Source: Cryobacterium arcticum
GTDB taxonomy: Bacteria > Actinomycetota > Actinomycetes > Actinomycetales > Microbacteriaceae
Reading direction: 5' to 3'
DNA length: 64,000 bases
NCBI RefSeq assembly: GCF_001679725.1
Contig: NZ_CP016282.1
Coordinates: 620,001-684,000 of the forward strand
This document shows, piece after piece, positions 44,299-53,451 of this stretch. The first letter of the stretch is position 1; every line of letters begins with the position of its first letter. The notes below the pieces were generated by a model. It did not search any database. It saw only the letters and a list, made by a program, of their open reading frames with translations, and had not been told where the DNA came from. The position numbers and the translations under genes were made by a program.

Positions 44299-45945
44299 CT
44301 ACATTCCGGCGGTGACGGCCGACGAATCCCTCGCCGGTGCCGGCGCGGCCCGCCGGGGCAGGGCGATCGTGACGTGGGTGCCGGTGCGGCCGTCGGACTG
44401 CAGGTCCACGGTGCCGCCGAGCCGGTCGACCAGTCCCTTGGTCAGCGGCAGGCCGAGACCGGTGCCCGGCAGCGACTCGGCGCTGGCCGACCGGTAGAAC
44501 CTGTCGAAGACCCGCTCCACGTCGGACGGCGGAATGCCGATGCCGTTGTCGCTCACGGTGAGCAGCACCCCGTCGGCGTCGGCGGTGCAGCCCACCCACA
44601 CCCGCCCGTGTGCCGGCGTGAACTTGACGGCGTTGCCGACCAGATTGGTCAGCACTCGCCGCACGTCGGATGCCGAGCTCTGCAGGGTCAGCATCCCGTC
44701 GCCGAACTCGGCGGTCAGGGTGACGCCGGTGCTGTGTGCCTGCGGGGTCAGCTCCTCGACGCACTCGGTGACCAGGGTGCGCAGGTCGACAGGCCCGACC
44801 GGGCCGGCGTCCGACCGCAGGCTCATGCTGGAGAGATCGAGCAGGTTCTCCACCAGCTGGGCCAGCCGGTGCGAGTTGCGCACGACCACCCGGGTGAACC
44901 GGGCCTGCTCGTGGGTGAGATCGGTGTCTTCGAGCTCTTCCGCAAAGCCCAGGATGCTGGTGATGGGGGTGCGGAGCTCGTGGCTGACCGACGAGACGAA
45001 ATCGTCCTTCTGGCGGTTGAGGTCCAGCAGAGCGTGCACCACCTCTCGTTCGCGTTCGAGCAGGGCGTCCCGCTGGGCGAGTTCGGCGGCCAGCAGCAGC
45101 ACCGAGGTCGCGTACGTGATCAGGAAGAGGTGCACGAGGGAGCCCGTGGCGGTGGTCGCGGTGCCGCCGGCCGAGGTGAAATAGCCGATTCCCATCGAGG
45201 TGAATCCCGATGCCACCAACGCGGTGAGACACAGTTCCCAGGCCACCACCCGGATGCCGAACCGGAACGCCGCCCAGGTGAGCAGGGGCAGGATGAGGAA
45301 TGAGATCGGCAGGGACCTGCCCGGGCCGTACGCCACGCCGAGCACCAGCAGCACGAAGCCGATTTGGATGAGCAACTCCAGTCGCCTCTCGGCCCGGCCC
45401 GGTCGGCCTCGCGTCAGCGCCAGCGGAACGAGAGTGAACACGGCGAAGGCGTGGGACGGTAGCGCCGAGAACAGCACGGCGCCGAAGGACGCGCCCGTCA
45501 GCAGCGCGAGGGTGCCGGCTGCCACGACGCCCACGGCCGCGGCCCCGCACGCCGCCGCGACGGCGAATCGCAGCACGTCCCGCACGGTGTCGAGCTGGGC
45601 GGGACGGTTTTCTCGGGCGAAGATCGCGGTGAACACAAAGGTCTCCAGCGCATTGGCCAGGCCGAAACCGAGGGCGACGGCCAGCGTGCGTCCGCCGCTG
45701 AGATTCGATGCCACGCTGACGGCGCCCACCAGCACGGCGACGAGCCAACGTTCGGATCCGCGGGCCAGGCAGAGCGCGAGGACTCCGGCGGCGGCAGCAG
45801 GCCACCAGGCGGCCACCCCGCTGGGCGATGCCGGAGCCGACAGCGCGGCGAGGCCGAGGAGGTAGACCAACAGCAGTAACACGGCGATCGCGGCATACCG
45901 CCAGAGACGGGGCGCGCTCCAGAGCAACGCGACGAGATTATTCAC
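44299..45945 (-). CDS. Sensor histidine kinase with MASE1-like membrane domain
   Basis: 548 residues from GTG 45945. Eight or so N-terminal helices resemble MASE1 (AAWWPAAAAGVLALCLARG, FGLANALETFV). Then come a coiled-coil stretch, HisKA with the phospho-His in SSVSHELRTPITSILG, and HATPase_c with DNGIGIPPSDVERVFDRFYR and GTGLGLPLTKG. It diverges from the stand-alone receiver at 46069 with 123 bp between starts, which makes them likely partners. Confidence 0.92.
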   Translation of the reverse strand: MNNLVALLWSAPRLWRYAAIAVLLLLVYLLGLAALSAPASPSGVAAWWPAAAAGVLALCLARGSERWLVAVLVGAVSVASNLSGGRTLAVALGFGLANALETFVFTAIFARENRPAQLDTVRDVLRFAVAAACGAAAVGVVAAGTLALLTGASFGAVLFSALPSHAFAVFTLVPLALTRGRPGRAERRLELLIQIGFVLLVLGVAYGPGRSLPISFLILPLLTWAAFRFGIRVVAWELCLTALVASGFTSMGIGYFTSAGGTATTATGSLVHLFLITYATSVLLLAAELAQRDALLEREREVVHALLDLNRQKDDFVSSVSHELRTPITSILGFAEELEDTDLTHEQARFTRVVVRNSHRLAQLVENLLDLSSMSLRSDAGPVGPVDLRTLVTECVEELTPQAHSTGVTLTAEFGDGMLTLQSSASDVRRVLTNLVGNAVKFTPAHGRVWVGCTADADGVLLTVSDNGIGIPPSDVERVFDRFYRSASAESLPGTGLGLPLTKGLVDRLGGTVDLQSDGRTGTHVTIALPRRAAPAPARDSSAVTAGM

Positions 45946-46068
45946 CGGCGTGGTGTCCCCCTGTGAGCTGTGGCCGCGGCGCGGTCGGATAATGTCAACG
46001 TAGCGCGCCGTGTGCCCCGTTCGCGGGCGTAGCGCGCATGTTTCCGGTCGAGTCGGGGGAGAGCACGC

Positions 46069-46437
46069 ATGTCACGCATTCTGATCGTCGAGGACGACGA
46101 GGATGTCAGGGCGCTCATCGTCCACAAGCTGCGCCGCGCCGGGCACGAGGTGTCCGAGGCCGGCGACGGGCAGGAGGGGTTGGAGGCGGCGCGCACCAGC
46201 GTGCCGGACCTGGTGGTGCTGGACTGGATGATGCCCAAGCTCACCGGGGTGGAGGTGTGTGCGCAGATCCGTGCGGACACCACGCTGACCCAGCCGTGCA
46301 TCCTGTTGCTCACGGCCAAGTCGCAGGACAGCGACATCGCCCAGGCGATGGCGGCCGGGGCCGACGGGTACCTGATCAAGCCGTTCCGGGCCAACGATCT
46401 GCTCGAACGCGTCGACGCCCTGCTGGCGCCCCACTAG
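46069..46437 (+). CDS. Stand-alone receiver-domain response regulator
   Basis: 122 residues, a complete CheY-like receiver and nothing else. Acidic pocket EDDED near residue 8, phosphoacceptor Asp52 in VVLDWMMPK, Thr in LLLTAK and Lys in LIKPF are all present. GGGGGAGA precedes the ATG. Without an output domain it must signal by protein contact or as part of a phosphorelay, presumably downstream of the divergent MASE1 kinase. Confidence 0.92.
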   Translation: MSRILIVEDDEDVRALIVHKLRRAGHEVSEAGDGQEGLEAARTSVPDLVVLDWMMPKLTGVEVCAQIRADTTLTQPCILLLTAKSQDSDIAQAMAAGADGYLIKPFRANDLLERVDALLAPH

Positions 46438-46460
46438 TCACTCCGCGCGCGTTCCCACCT

Positions 46461-46679
46461 CGTCGGTCGAGCCCACTTCGGTGGTCGAGCCCACTTCGGT
46501 GGTCGAGCCCGCCTCGGTGGTCGAGCTTGTCGAGACCTCGTGAGGGTTGTCGCGAACGTGTTCGGCTCGCGGGATCTCGACAGGCTCGATCAGCGTGTGG
46601 GTCGCGCCGGTCCGGTCCGTCGCGCCCACCTCGTCCGTCGCGCCCGCCTTGGCGGTCGAGCTTGTGGAGACCTCGTGGG
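46461..46679. repeat. Dispersed copy of the 99-bp repeat with 18-bp mini-repeats
   Basis: TCGAGCTTGTCGAGA at 46521-46535 and TCTCGACAGGCTCGA at 46575-46589 have the same 54-bp spacing as in the main array at 36.2-37.3 kb, and the sequence between them is nearly identical. Before it, GGTCGAGCCC-type mini-repeats recur about every 18 bp; after it, a partial arm lies at 46656-46670. It fills the gap between the convergent receiver gene and ribH. Confidence 0.88.
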
Positions 46680-47153
46680 CTACCGGTCGCGCAGGGCCTT
46701 GAGCACGAGAGCCGTGGCCAGGGCCGCCGTCGCAGCCTCCTCGCCCTTGTCTTCCTTCGAGCCGGGCAGGCCGGCCCGGTCCAGGCCCTGCTGCTCGTCG
46801 TCCAGGGTGAGCACGCCGAAGCCCACGGGCTTGCCGGTGTCCAGGGCCACGCGGGTGAGGCCATCCGTCGCCGCCGCCGACACGTACTCGAAGTGCGGGG
46901 TACCGCCGCGGATGATCACGCCGAGCGCCACCACCGCGTCGGCGCCGGCATCCAGCGCCACCTTGCTCGCCACGGGCAGCTCGAAGCTGCCGGGAACGCG
47001 CACGAGCGAGAACGTCGCCCCGGATGCCTCGAGCACCCGGGTGGCCCCGGCGATGAGCCCGTCGGTGATCACGTCGTGCCAGCGGCCGGCGATGATCACG
47101 ACCTCCAGTCCGGTGCCGTCGACGTTGATGTCGGGGGAGCCTGCTCCACTCAT
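46680..47153 (-). CDS. ribH: 6,7-dimethyl-8-ribityllumazine synthase
   Basis: 157 residues, normal for the family. It condenses 5-amino-6-ribitylaminouracil with 3,4-dihydroxy-2-butanone 4-phosphate. [28 protein letters not shown] (with the catalytic His of the family in this stretch) and [12 protein letters not shown] are characteristic. It is the last gene of the riboflavin operon and overlaps the ribBA stop by four bases. Confidence 0.96.
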   Translation of the reverse strand: MSGAGSPDINVDGTGLEVVIIAGRWHDVITDGLIAGATRVLEASGATFSLVRVPGSFELPVASKVALDAGADAVVALGVIIRGGTPHFEYVSAAATDGLTRVALDTGKPVGFGVLTLDDEQQGLDRAGLPGSKEDKGEEAATAALATALVLKALRDR

Positions 47154-48412
47154 AGTGCGAGTCCTTTCACGATCTGGTGTGCTGAGATTTCATGGCCCAT
47201 GCGGTCACGTTTGGCCGCCAGGTAGTCCTCGTTGTGGCTGCCGACGCCCACGACGAGCGGCACCCGCTCGGTGACCGTCACGCCGTGCGCCTCGAGCTGG
47301 CGCACCTTCTCGGGGTTGTTGGTGAGTAGGCGCACCGAGCTCACGCCGAGCTCGTCGAGGATGGCGGTGGCCGCGCCGTAGTCGCGGGAGTCGGCGGGCA
47401 GGCCGAGCGCGAGGTTCGCGTCGAGGGTGTCCAGGCCGTCTTCCTGCAGCTTGTAGGCGCGCAGCTTGTTGATCAGCCCGATACCGCGGCCCTCCTGGCC
47501 GCGCAGGTACACGACCACGCCGCCTTCCCGGTCGATGGTGTCCAGGGCGGCCTGCAGCTGCGGGCCGCACTCGCACTTGAGCGAGCCGAAGGCCTCGCCG
47601 GTGAGGCACTCGGAGTGCACGCGCACGAGGGCGCCGTCGTGCGGGGTGCCTGAGACGATGGCCACGTGGTCGGCGCCGGTCATCCGGTCGCGGTAGGCGC
47701 GGATCTTGAAGGCGCCGTGCGAGGTGGGCACCGTGGTCTCCACCTCGAAGTCCACCCGCGGCGACTCGCGGATGGGGCTGACCGAGGCGAGGTCGTCGTC
47801 GCAGTGGAATTCCTGCAGGTACTCGATGAGGTCGGCGATGGTGATCACCGGGATACCCTCGCGCTCGCCGAGCACGAGCAGTCCGGGCAACCGCATCATC
47901 TCGCCGTCCTCGGCGACGATCTCGCTGATCCCGGCGACGGGCACGAGCCCGGCCAGTTTCATCAGGTCCACGGCGGCCTCGGTGTGGCCGTCACGTTCCC
48001 GCACGCCGCCATCCATCGCACGCAGCGGCAGGATGTGGCCGGGCCGGTTGAGGCTGGTGGGCGTGGAAGCCGGGTCGGCCAGCACGCGCAGGGTGTGCGC
48101 CCGGTCGGCGGCGCTGATGCCCGTGCTGAGCCGGTCGGCGGCGTCGACGGTCACGGTGTAGTTGGTGCCGCGGGGGTCTTCGTTGTTGAGCACCATCACG
48201 GGCAGGTCGAGCGTGTCGGCGATGTCGTTGGTCATCGGCGCGCAGATGAACCCGGAGGAGTGCCGCACCGTCCAGGCCAGCCACTCCTGCGTGGCCAGCT
48301 GGGCTGAGATGATCACGTCGCCCTCGTTCTCGCGCCCCTCGTCGTCGGCGACGATGACGGGCTTGCCGAGCCGGAGTGCCGCGAGTGCGGTGGGGATGTC
48401 GGCGAGGCTCAT
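47150..48412 (-). CDS. ribBA: Bifunctional 3,4-dihydroxy-2-butanone 4-phosphate synthase / GTP cyclohydrolase II
   Basis: 420 residues from ATG 48412 (AAAGGAG six bases upstream). The N-terminal RibB domain carries [10 protein letters not shown] and the C-terminal RibA domain carries the zinc site C-x10-C-x-C ([18 protein letters not shown]) and RGQEGRGIG. It feeds both branches of riboflavin synthesis. Four-base overlaps with ribE before it and ribH after it show tight coupling. Confidence 0.96.
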   Translation of the reverse strand: MSLADIPTALAALRLGKPVIVADDEGRENEGDVIISAQLATQEWLAWTVRHSSGFICAPMTNDIADTLDLPVMVLNNEDPRGTNYTVTVDAADRLSTGISAADRAHTLRVLADPASTPTSLNRPGHILPLRAMDGGVRERDGHTEAAVDLMKLAGLVPVAGISEIVAEDGEMMRLPGLLVLGEREGIPVITIADLIEYLQEFHCDDDLASVSPIRESPRVDFEVETTVPTSHGAFKIRAYRDRMTGADHVAIVSGTPHDGALVRVHSECLTGEAFGSLKCECGPQLQAALDTIDREGGVVVYLRGQEGRGIGLINKLRAYKLQEDGLDTLDANLALGLPADSRDYGAATAILDELGVSSVRLLTNNPEKVRQLEAHGVTVTERVPLVVGVGSHNEDYLAAKRDRMGHEISAHQIVKGLAL

Positions 48413-49107
48413 GAGGTGCTCCTTTGTACAACGGATGCTGCGGACGGTTCGGAAAGTTCGGATGCGGCGCGGGTGGCCGGGGCGGCCCGCTCGGCGGCGC
48501 TCGCCGCGAGGGCGAGCATCCGCTCGACGTGCCGGGCCAGGATGTCGGTCTCCAGGTTCACCCGGTCGCCGATCTCGAGGCCGCCCAGGGTCGTGGCCGC
48601 GAGCGTCTCGGGGATCAGCGACACCTCGAACCACTGCTCAGGCTCGGCTGCCGGGGAGATGTTGCTCACAGTGAGGGACACGCCGTCGATGGCGATCGAG
48701 CCCTTGTCCACCACGAGGGGCGCCAGGGCAGGGCCGAGCGTGAAACGCACGACCCGCCACGCGTCGCCGGGCACGATGGCCAGCACGGTGCCGGTGCCGT
48801 CGATGTGGCCCTGCACGAGGTGGCCGCCGAGCCGGCCGCCCACCAAGGCGGCACGTTCAAGGTTCACTGCCGAGCCCTCGGTGGCGCCGGACAGCGTCGA
48901 CATGGCCAGGGTCTGCGCCATCACGTCGGCGGTGAAGGTGTCGGGGGTCTGTTCCACCACGGTCAGGCATACGCCGTTCACCGAGATGGAGTCGCCGTGC
49001 CCGGCGCCGTCGACCACCAGCGGGCCACGGATGGTGAGGCGGGCGGCGTCGTTGGTGTGCTCGATGTGCTCGATGCTGCCGAGCTCCTCAATGATTCCGG
49101 TGAACAT
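48409..49107 (-). CDS. ribE: Riboflavin synthase alpha chain
   Basis: 232 residues with the two internally similar lumazine-binding halves: MFTGIIEELGSIE and SVNGVCLTV in the first, GGHLVQGHIDGTG and AIDGVSLTV in the second. It dismutates two lumazines to riboflavin. The C-terminal tail after about residue 205 is Ala/Ser-rich and beyond the usual end. It starts 10 bp after ribD. Confidence 0.95.
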   Translation of the reverse strand: MFTGIIEELGSIEHIEHTNDAARLTIRGPLVVDGAGHGDSISVNGVCLTVVEQTPDTFTADVMAQTLAMSTLSGATEGSAVNLERAALVGGRLGGHLVQGHIDGTGTVLAIVPGDAWRVVRFTLGPALAPLVVDKGSIAIDGVSLTVSNISPAAEPEQWFEVSLIPETLAATTLGGLEIGDRVNLETDILARHVERMLALAASAAERAAPATRAASELSEPSAASVVQRSTS

Positions 49108-49117
49108 GGGGTCCTCT

Positions 49118-50188
49118 TCACTTCTCGCTGGCTGTCACGGCGGGGATGGTCTGGTCGGTGGTGGTCTCGGTGGGGATGGTGCGGGCGACCAGCAGGATGT
49201 CCTCACCGAGCCGCACAAGGTCGTCGATGTGCAGCCGGCGTTGCCCGGCGATGCCGGTGACGCCGATGTCGCCGAGGGCCAGCCGGTCTCCGCCGAGGAG
49301 GGTGGGAGCCAGGTAGACCAGGAACTCGTCGACCAGCCCGGCCCGCACGAAGGCGCTGGCCAGGGTGGGGCCGCCTTCCACGAACACCCGGCGGATGCCG
49401 CGCTCATGCAGGGTGGCGAGCACCGCGGCCACGTCGTGGCCGGGCACAAACCAGGGTGCGAGGGGATGCCGGTGCACCGCGGCGCCGGCCGGCACGGCCC
49501 GGTCGCCCACCACGACGGGTTGCGGCTGGTGCGGCAGCAGGGCGCCGTCACGGTCGCGGGCGGTGAGGCCCGGGTCGTCCGCCAGGGCGGTGCCGGTGCC
49601 CACGAGGATCGCGTCGGCCGCGGCGCGACGCTCGTGCACGTCCTGCCGGGCGAGCGGTCCGGTGATCCAGCGGCTGCTGCCGTCGGCCGCCGCGGCGCGG
49701 CCGTCCAGGCTCGAGGCCCACTTGAGTGTCACGAACGGGCGGCCGAGCCGGGCGGCGACCAGCCAGTCGGAGAGGAAAGCCTCGACCTCGTCGGCGAGGA
49801 GCCCGCCGGTCACGTCGACACCGGCCGCGCGCAGGCGGTCGGCGCCGCCGGAGGAGTGCCGGCCGGGGTCGGCGACGGCGTAGACGACACGGCCGATGCC
49901 GGCGTCGATCAGGGCGAGGGCGCAGGGGCCGGTGCGGCCGGTGTGGTTGCAGGGTTCGAGGGTGACCACGGCCGTGGCTCCACGGGCGGCATCCGGGGCT
50001 AGCTGGGCGAGCGCATCCACTTCGGCATGAGCGGTGCCGGCGCCGCGATGCCAGCCTTCGGCGATGACCTCGCCGACGGGGCTGAGGATGACACAACCGA
50101 CCCGGGGGTTGACGCCCGCGGCCGGTCCGTTGCCGGCCAGCTGCAGGGCTCGGCGCATGGCGCTGTCGAGCGTGTGCTGCTGGTGCAT
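49118..50188 (-). CDS. ribD: Bifunctional deaminase / reductase RibD
   Basis: 356 residues from ATG 50188. The N-terminal cytidine-deaminase-like domain shows zinc motifs HAEVDAL and LEPCNHTGRTGPC; the C-terminal domain is the NADPH reductase (LKWASSLDGR, VEGGPTLASAF). First gene of the operon, directly under the FMN riboswitch. GACAGGGA abuts the start codon, leaving little spacing, which fits regulation of ribosome access by the leader. Confidence 0.95.
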   Translation of the reverse strand: MHQQHTLDSAMRRALQLAGNGPAAGVNPRVGCVILSPVGEVIAEGWHRGAGTAHAEVDALAQLAPDAARGATAVVTLEPCNHTGRTGPCALALIDAGIGRVVYAVADPGRHSSGGADRLRAAGVDVTGGLLADEVEAFLSDWLVAARLGRPFVTLKWASSLDGRAAAADGSSRWITGPLARQDVHERRAAADAILVGTGTALADDPGLTARDRDGALLPHQPQPVVVGDRAVPAGAAVHRHPLAPWFVPGHDVAAVLATLHERGIRRVFVEGGPTLASAFVRAGLVDEFLVYLAPTLLGGDRLALGDIGVTGIAGQRRLHIDDLVRLGEDILLVARTIPTETTTDQTIPAVTASEK

Positions 50189-50267
50189 TCCCTGTCCCGT
50201 CGTAGACGCTCCGGGAGGGGGTTTTCGCGTACGCGAAAGCCGTCGACGGTCCACAAACAACCGTCGA

Positions 50268-50398
50268 TCCGTGCGCCTCCCATCCGGACTTTAACCGTCG
50301 GTGCTGGAATTTCACCAGCTCAACCGGAACCCAAACAGCAGGATCCGGCTCGCGGACTTTCACCGCCGGTTCGGATTCTCACCGACCCCGGAGCACGT
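50268..50398 (-). promoter_or_regulatory. FMN riboswitch (RFN element)
   Basis: On the minus strand the leader shows the conserved RFN blocks: CTCCGGGGTCGGTGAGAATC, AACCGGCGGTGAAAGTCCGC, the variable arm, TGGTGAAATTCCAGCACCGA and CGGTTAAAGTCCGGATGGGA. Downstream, TCGACGG (50243-50249) pairs with CCGTCGA (50261-50267), and TTTCGCGTACGCGAAA (50223-50238) is a perfect palindrome. These are candidate expression-platform elements before ribD at 50188. It represses the rib operon when FMN is plentiful. Confidence 0.95.
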
Positions 50399-50474
50399 TT
50401 CTTATAGTCAGTTATATCTCAACGTGTGGGGTGATGAGGTATTCCCGACGACATCTGACGACTTCTCGGGTTCC

Positions 50475-51449
50475 TCAGGTCGCCGAGACCAGGGCCCGTG
50501 CAGTGCTTTCGTCCACGAAGAGATCGGTGATCAGGCCGGCCTTGAGCGCACCGCGAAGGCTGGCGAGCTTCGCCGTCCCCGAGACCACGCAGAGCCGGCG
50601 CGGGGTCCTCCGCAGCACGCCGAAATCAGGGCCGGTACCGCGTGCGTTCAGCAGGATGCCGTCGGTGGAGCCGTCCGCCCGGTAGAAGATGGTGGCCACA
50701 TCGCCCACCACGCCCGCCCGGCTGAGCGAGGTGTAGTCGGCCTCCTCCAGGTACCCGCCCGCGTAGACGTGGCTGGGCACCTCGGAGAACGGGGAGCCGA
50801 GACCGAACAGGGCCACATCCATCCGGGCCTGCATCTCGAGCAGACGGCTCACGCTGCGTTCCCGCCAAAGCGCCTGCTTGGTGGCCGGGCTGTCGAAAAA
50901 TGCCGGCACCGGGAACTGGTGCACGTGCGCCCCGAACGCGTAGCCGAACCGGCCGAGGATCTCGCTGGCGTAGCTGAGGCCGGTGGTGCGCATATTGCCG
51001 GCGCCGTTGAGCTGGATGATCTGCGAGTTGTGGGTCTGTTTGGGCGTCACGTGGCGGCTGATGGCGTTCATCGTGGAGCCCCAGGCGATCCCCATGACCA
51101 TGTTCGAGTCGAAGAACTGACCGAGAATCCGTGCAACTGAGAGCGCCACACGTTCCAATCTGTCCACGTCTGTGGCGTGATCGGGCACCGGAACGACGTG
51201 CGCGGTGATCTGGAAGCGCTCCGCGATGAGCAGCTCGAGGCGGCTCGGGGCGTCCAGTGGCGAGCGGATCTGGATGTCGACGAGGCCGGTCGCCCGAGCG
51301 TGGCTGAGCAGGCGGGACACCGAGGAGCGGGAGGTATGCAGCTCGTGGGCGATGGCATCCATGGTCAGGTCCTGCATGTAATACAGGTGCGCCGCGGTGA
51401 GGGCATCCCGCACCCGATCGGACTGCGCTGACTCGTCGACGAGGCTCAC
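50475..51449 (-). CDS. SorC/DeoR-like sugar-binding transcriptional regulator
   Basis: 324 residues from GTG 51449, chosen because AAGGAGG lies four bases upstream; an earlier in-frame GTG overlaps that site. The N-terminal helix-turn-helix (MDAIAHELHTSRSSVSRLLS) is followed by the SorC-type sugar-phosphate-binding domain (GIAWGSTMNAI, NGAGN, LFGLGSPF). It diverges from glpD-glpF-glpK with 174 bp between starts and is the likely glycerol- or glycerol-3-phosphate-responsive regulator of that operon (inference). Confidence 0.9.
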   Translation of the reverse strand: MSLVDESAQSDRVRDALTAAHLYYMQDLTMDAIAHELHTSRSSVSRLLSHARATGLVDIQIRSPLDAPSRLELLIAERFQITAHVVPVPDHATDVDRLERVALSVARILGQFFDSNMVMGIAWGSTMNAISRHVTPKQTHNSQIIQLNGAGNMRTTGLSYASEILGRFGYAFGAHVHQFPVPAFFDSPATKQALWRERSVSRLLEMQARMDVALFGLGSPFSEVPSHVYAGGYLEEADYTSLSRAGVVGDVATIFYRADGSTDGILLNARGTGPDFGVLRRTPRRLCVVSGTAKLASLRGALKAGLITDLFVDESTARALVSAT

Positions 51450-51502
51450 AGCCCCTCCTTGCACGTTTGTTCACTCGGCTTGACCGGATGTGATTGATCT
51501 AC

Positions 51503-51512
51503 TCAAGCTTGA
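51503..51512. promoter_or_regulatory. Palindromes in the glp divergent region
   Basis: TCAAGCTTGA (51503-51512) and CCATATGG (51518-51525) are perfect palindromes in the only AT-rich part of the gap between the SorC-type gene and glpD. A TTGACC at 51480-51485 could be a -35 box, but no good -10 follows at the right distance. They are candidate operator half-sites only. Confidence 0.35.
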
Positions 51513-51623
51513 TTAATCCATATGGAGGGCCCCCGCGCAAACCCGGTTGGGCTTTCCGCACCAAACCGACCGAGCAGTATCCGGTCGTCGGCTTGGTCGA
51601 ATGACGAACAAAGGTAGTGAACA

Positions 51624-53354
51624 GTGCAGTCCAACCCCGTTTCCTCACCCGCCGACGCCGCCCGCGCCGCACTCGCCCAGCGCCCCAACGCGAAGGTGCT
51701 CATCATCGGCGCCGGCATCAACGGCATCGCCACCTTCCGCGACCTGGCACTGCAGGGTGTCGACGTGGCGATCGTCGACCGGGGCGACTACGTCTCCGGG
51801 GCATCCGCAGCGTCGTCGCACATGATCCACGGCGGTATCCGCTACCTAGAGAACGGCGAGTTCCGGCTGGTCAAGGAGTCCGTCACTGAGCGGAACGGCC
51901 TGCTGAAGATCGCCCCGCACTACGTGAAGCCGCTGCCGACCACGGTGCCGATGTTCTCGGCCCTCTCCGGGGTCCTTGCCGCTCCGCTGCGCTTCCTCAC
52001 CCACAAGCAGGGCAAGGCGCAGGAGCGCGGCGCGCTGCTGATCAAGGTGGGCCTGGTGCTCTACGACTCCTTCTCCCGCGACGGCGGCTCGGTGCCCAAG
52101 CACGAGTTCCACGGCCGCAAGAAGTCGCTCGCCCGGCTGCCGCGGTTGAACCCCGGCCTCAAGTACACCGCCACCTACTACGACGCCTCGATGCACGACC
52201 CCGAGCGCCTCGCGCTCGATGTGCTGCGCGACGGCCTCGACGCCGGCCCGCACGCCCGCGCCGCCAACTACGTCGAAGCCGTGGGCATGGATGCCGACGG
52301 CGTGCGCCTCCGCAACACCAGCACGGGCGAGGAATTCAGTTTCGCCGCCGACGTGGTCGTGAACACCTCGGGGCCGTGGACCGACCTGACCAACTCGGCG
52401 CTCGGCCAGGCCAGCACCTACATGGGCGGTACCAAGGGGTCGCACATCGTTCTCGACCACCCGGAGCTGCTCGAGGCCACCGGCGGCGGCGAGATCTTCT
52501 TCGAGAACAACGACGGCCGCATCGTGCTGATCTACCCGCTCGCCGGCCGGGTGCTCATCGGCACCACCGACCTCGAGCACGACATGAGCCAGCCGATCCG
52601 CACCACCGAAGAGGAGATCGACTACTTCTTCGACCTGGTCAAGCACGTGTTCCCCGACATCGAGGTGAACCGTTCGCACATCGTGTTCCGGTTCTCCGGC
52701 GTGCGCCCGCTGCCCCGGCACGACGACGAGGCCCCCGGCTTCGTCTCCCGCGACTACCGCATCGAGTCCAGCCCGTTGGGCTCGCGCCCCGGCACCCTGC
52801 TCAGCCTCGTCGGCGGCAAGTGGACCACCTTCCGGGCGCTGGCGGAACACCTCAGCGGCGACATCCTGGCCCTGCTGGGCCAGCCGCGCCTCGTGTCCAC
52901 AGTGGGTCTGGCCATCGGCGGCGGCAAGGGCTTCCCGGCCACGCCCGCCGCACTCACGGTGTGGCTCGCAGCCCACGGTGACGAGGTGGGCCGTGCCCGC
53001 GCCCAGCAGCTGCTCACCCGGTACGGCACCCGTGCCGCCGCGATCATCGACGTGCTCACCGAGCAGCCGGATGCTCCGCTGGAGCACAACCCGCTCTACT
53101 CCCGCCGGGAGATCGAGTACCTGGCCCGCGAAGAGTCCGTCACGCACCTGATCGACTTGCTGCTGCGCCGCACGAGCCTCGCCTTCGTCGGTGGGCTCAG
53201 CGTGCCCCTGCTCGAGGAACTCGCCGGGCTGCTCGCGCCGGTGCTCGGCTGGGACGCCGAGCGCACCGCCGCTGAAATCGAGCAGGCTGTCGCGGAGCTC
53301 CATGAGGTGCACGGCGTCGACCTCGCCGCGGCGGACACGGTGCCGTCGATCTAG
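51624..53354 (+). CDS. glpD: Glycerol-3-phosphate dehydrogenase (FAD, aerobic)
   Basis: 576 residues from GTG 51624. The FAD-binding start KVLIIGAGINGIATFRDLAL, SSHMIHGGIRYLENGEF and RVLIGTTDLEHD are family signatures; a C-terminal DAO_C domain follows. It oxidises glycerol-3-phosphate to dihydroxyacetone phosphate at the membrane and passes electrons to the quinone pool. First gene of the glycerol operon. A 9-bp hairpin follows before glpF. Confidence 0.95.
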   Translation: MQSNPVSSPADAARAALAQRPNAKVLIIGAGINGIATFRDLALQGVDVAIVDRGDYVSGASAASSHMIHGGIRYLENGEFRLVKESVTERNGLLKIAPHYVKPLPTTVPMFSALSGVLAAPLRFLTHKQGKAQERGALLIKVGLVLYDSFSRDGGSVPKHEFHGRKKSLARLPRLNPGLKYTATYYDASMHDPERLALDVLRDGLDAGPHARAANYVEAVGMDADGVRLRNTSTGEEFSFAADVVVNTSGPWTDLTNSALGQASTYMGGTKGSHIVLDHPELLEATGGGEIFFENNDGRIVLIYPLAGRVLIGTTDLEHDMSQPIRTTEEEIDYFFDLVKHVFPDIEVNRSHIVFRFSGVRPLPRHDDEAPGFVSRDYRIESSPLGSRPGTLLSLVGGKWTTFRALAEHLSGDILALLGQPRLVSTVGLAIGGGKGFPATPAALTVWLAAHGDEVGRARAQQLLTRYGTRAAAIIDVLTEQPDAPLEHNPLYSRREIEYLAREESVTHLIDLLLRRTSLAFVGGLSVPLLEELAGLLAPVLGWDAERTAAEIEQAVAELHEVHGVDLAAADTVPSI

Positions 53355-53364
53355 TTCTTTTCGA

Positions 53365-53389
53365 GGGGGCGGAGGTTTTCTCCGCCCCC
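53365..53389 (+). terminator. Hairpin between glpD and glpF
   Basis: GGGGGCGGA at 53365-53373 pairs with TCCGCCCCC at 53381-53389 around a 7-base loop. No T-tract follows, so it may be an attenuator or mRNA-stabilising element rather than a full stop; glpF follows 62 bp later. Confidence 0.6.
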
Positions 53390-53451
53390 CGCTACTGCAC
53401 GACGGTGTGCGCTGAGCTTTCGGCGTCTCCTAAAAAACACGAAAGGTCAAC

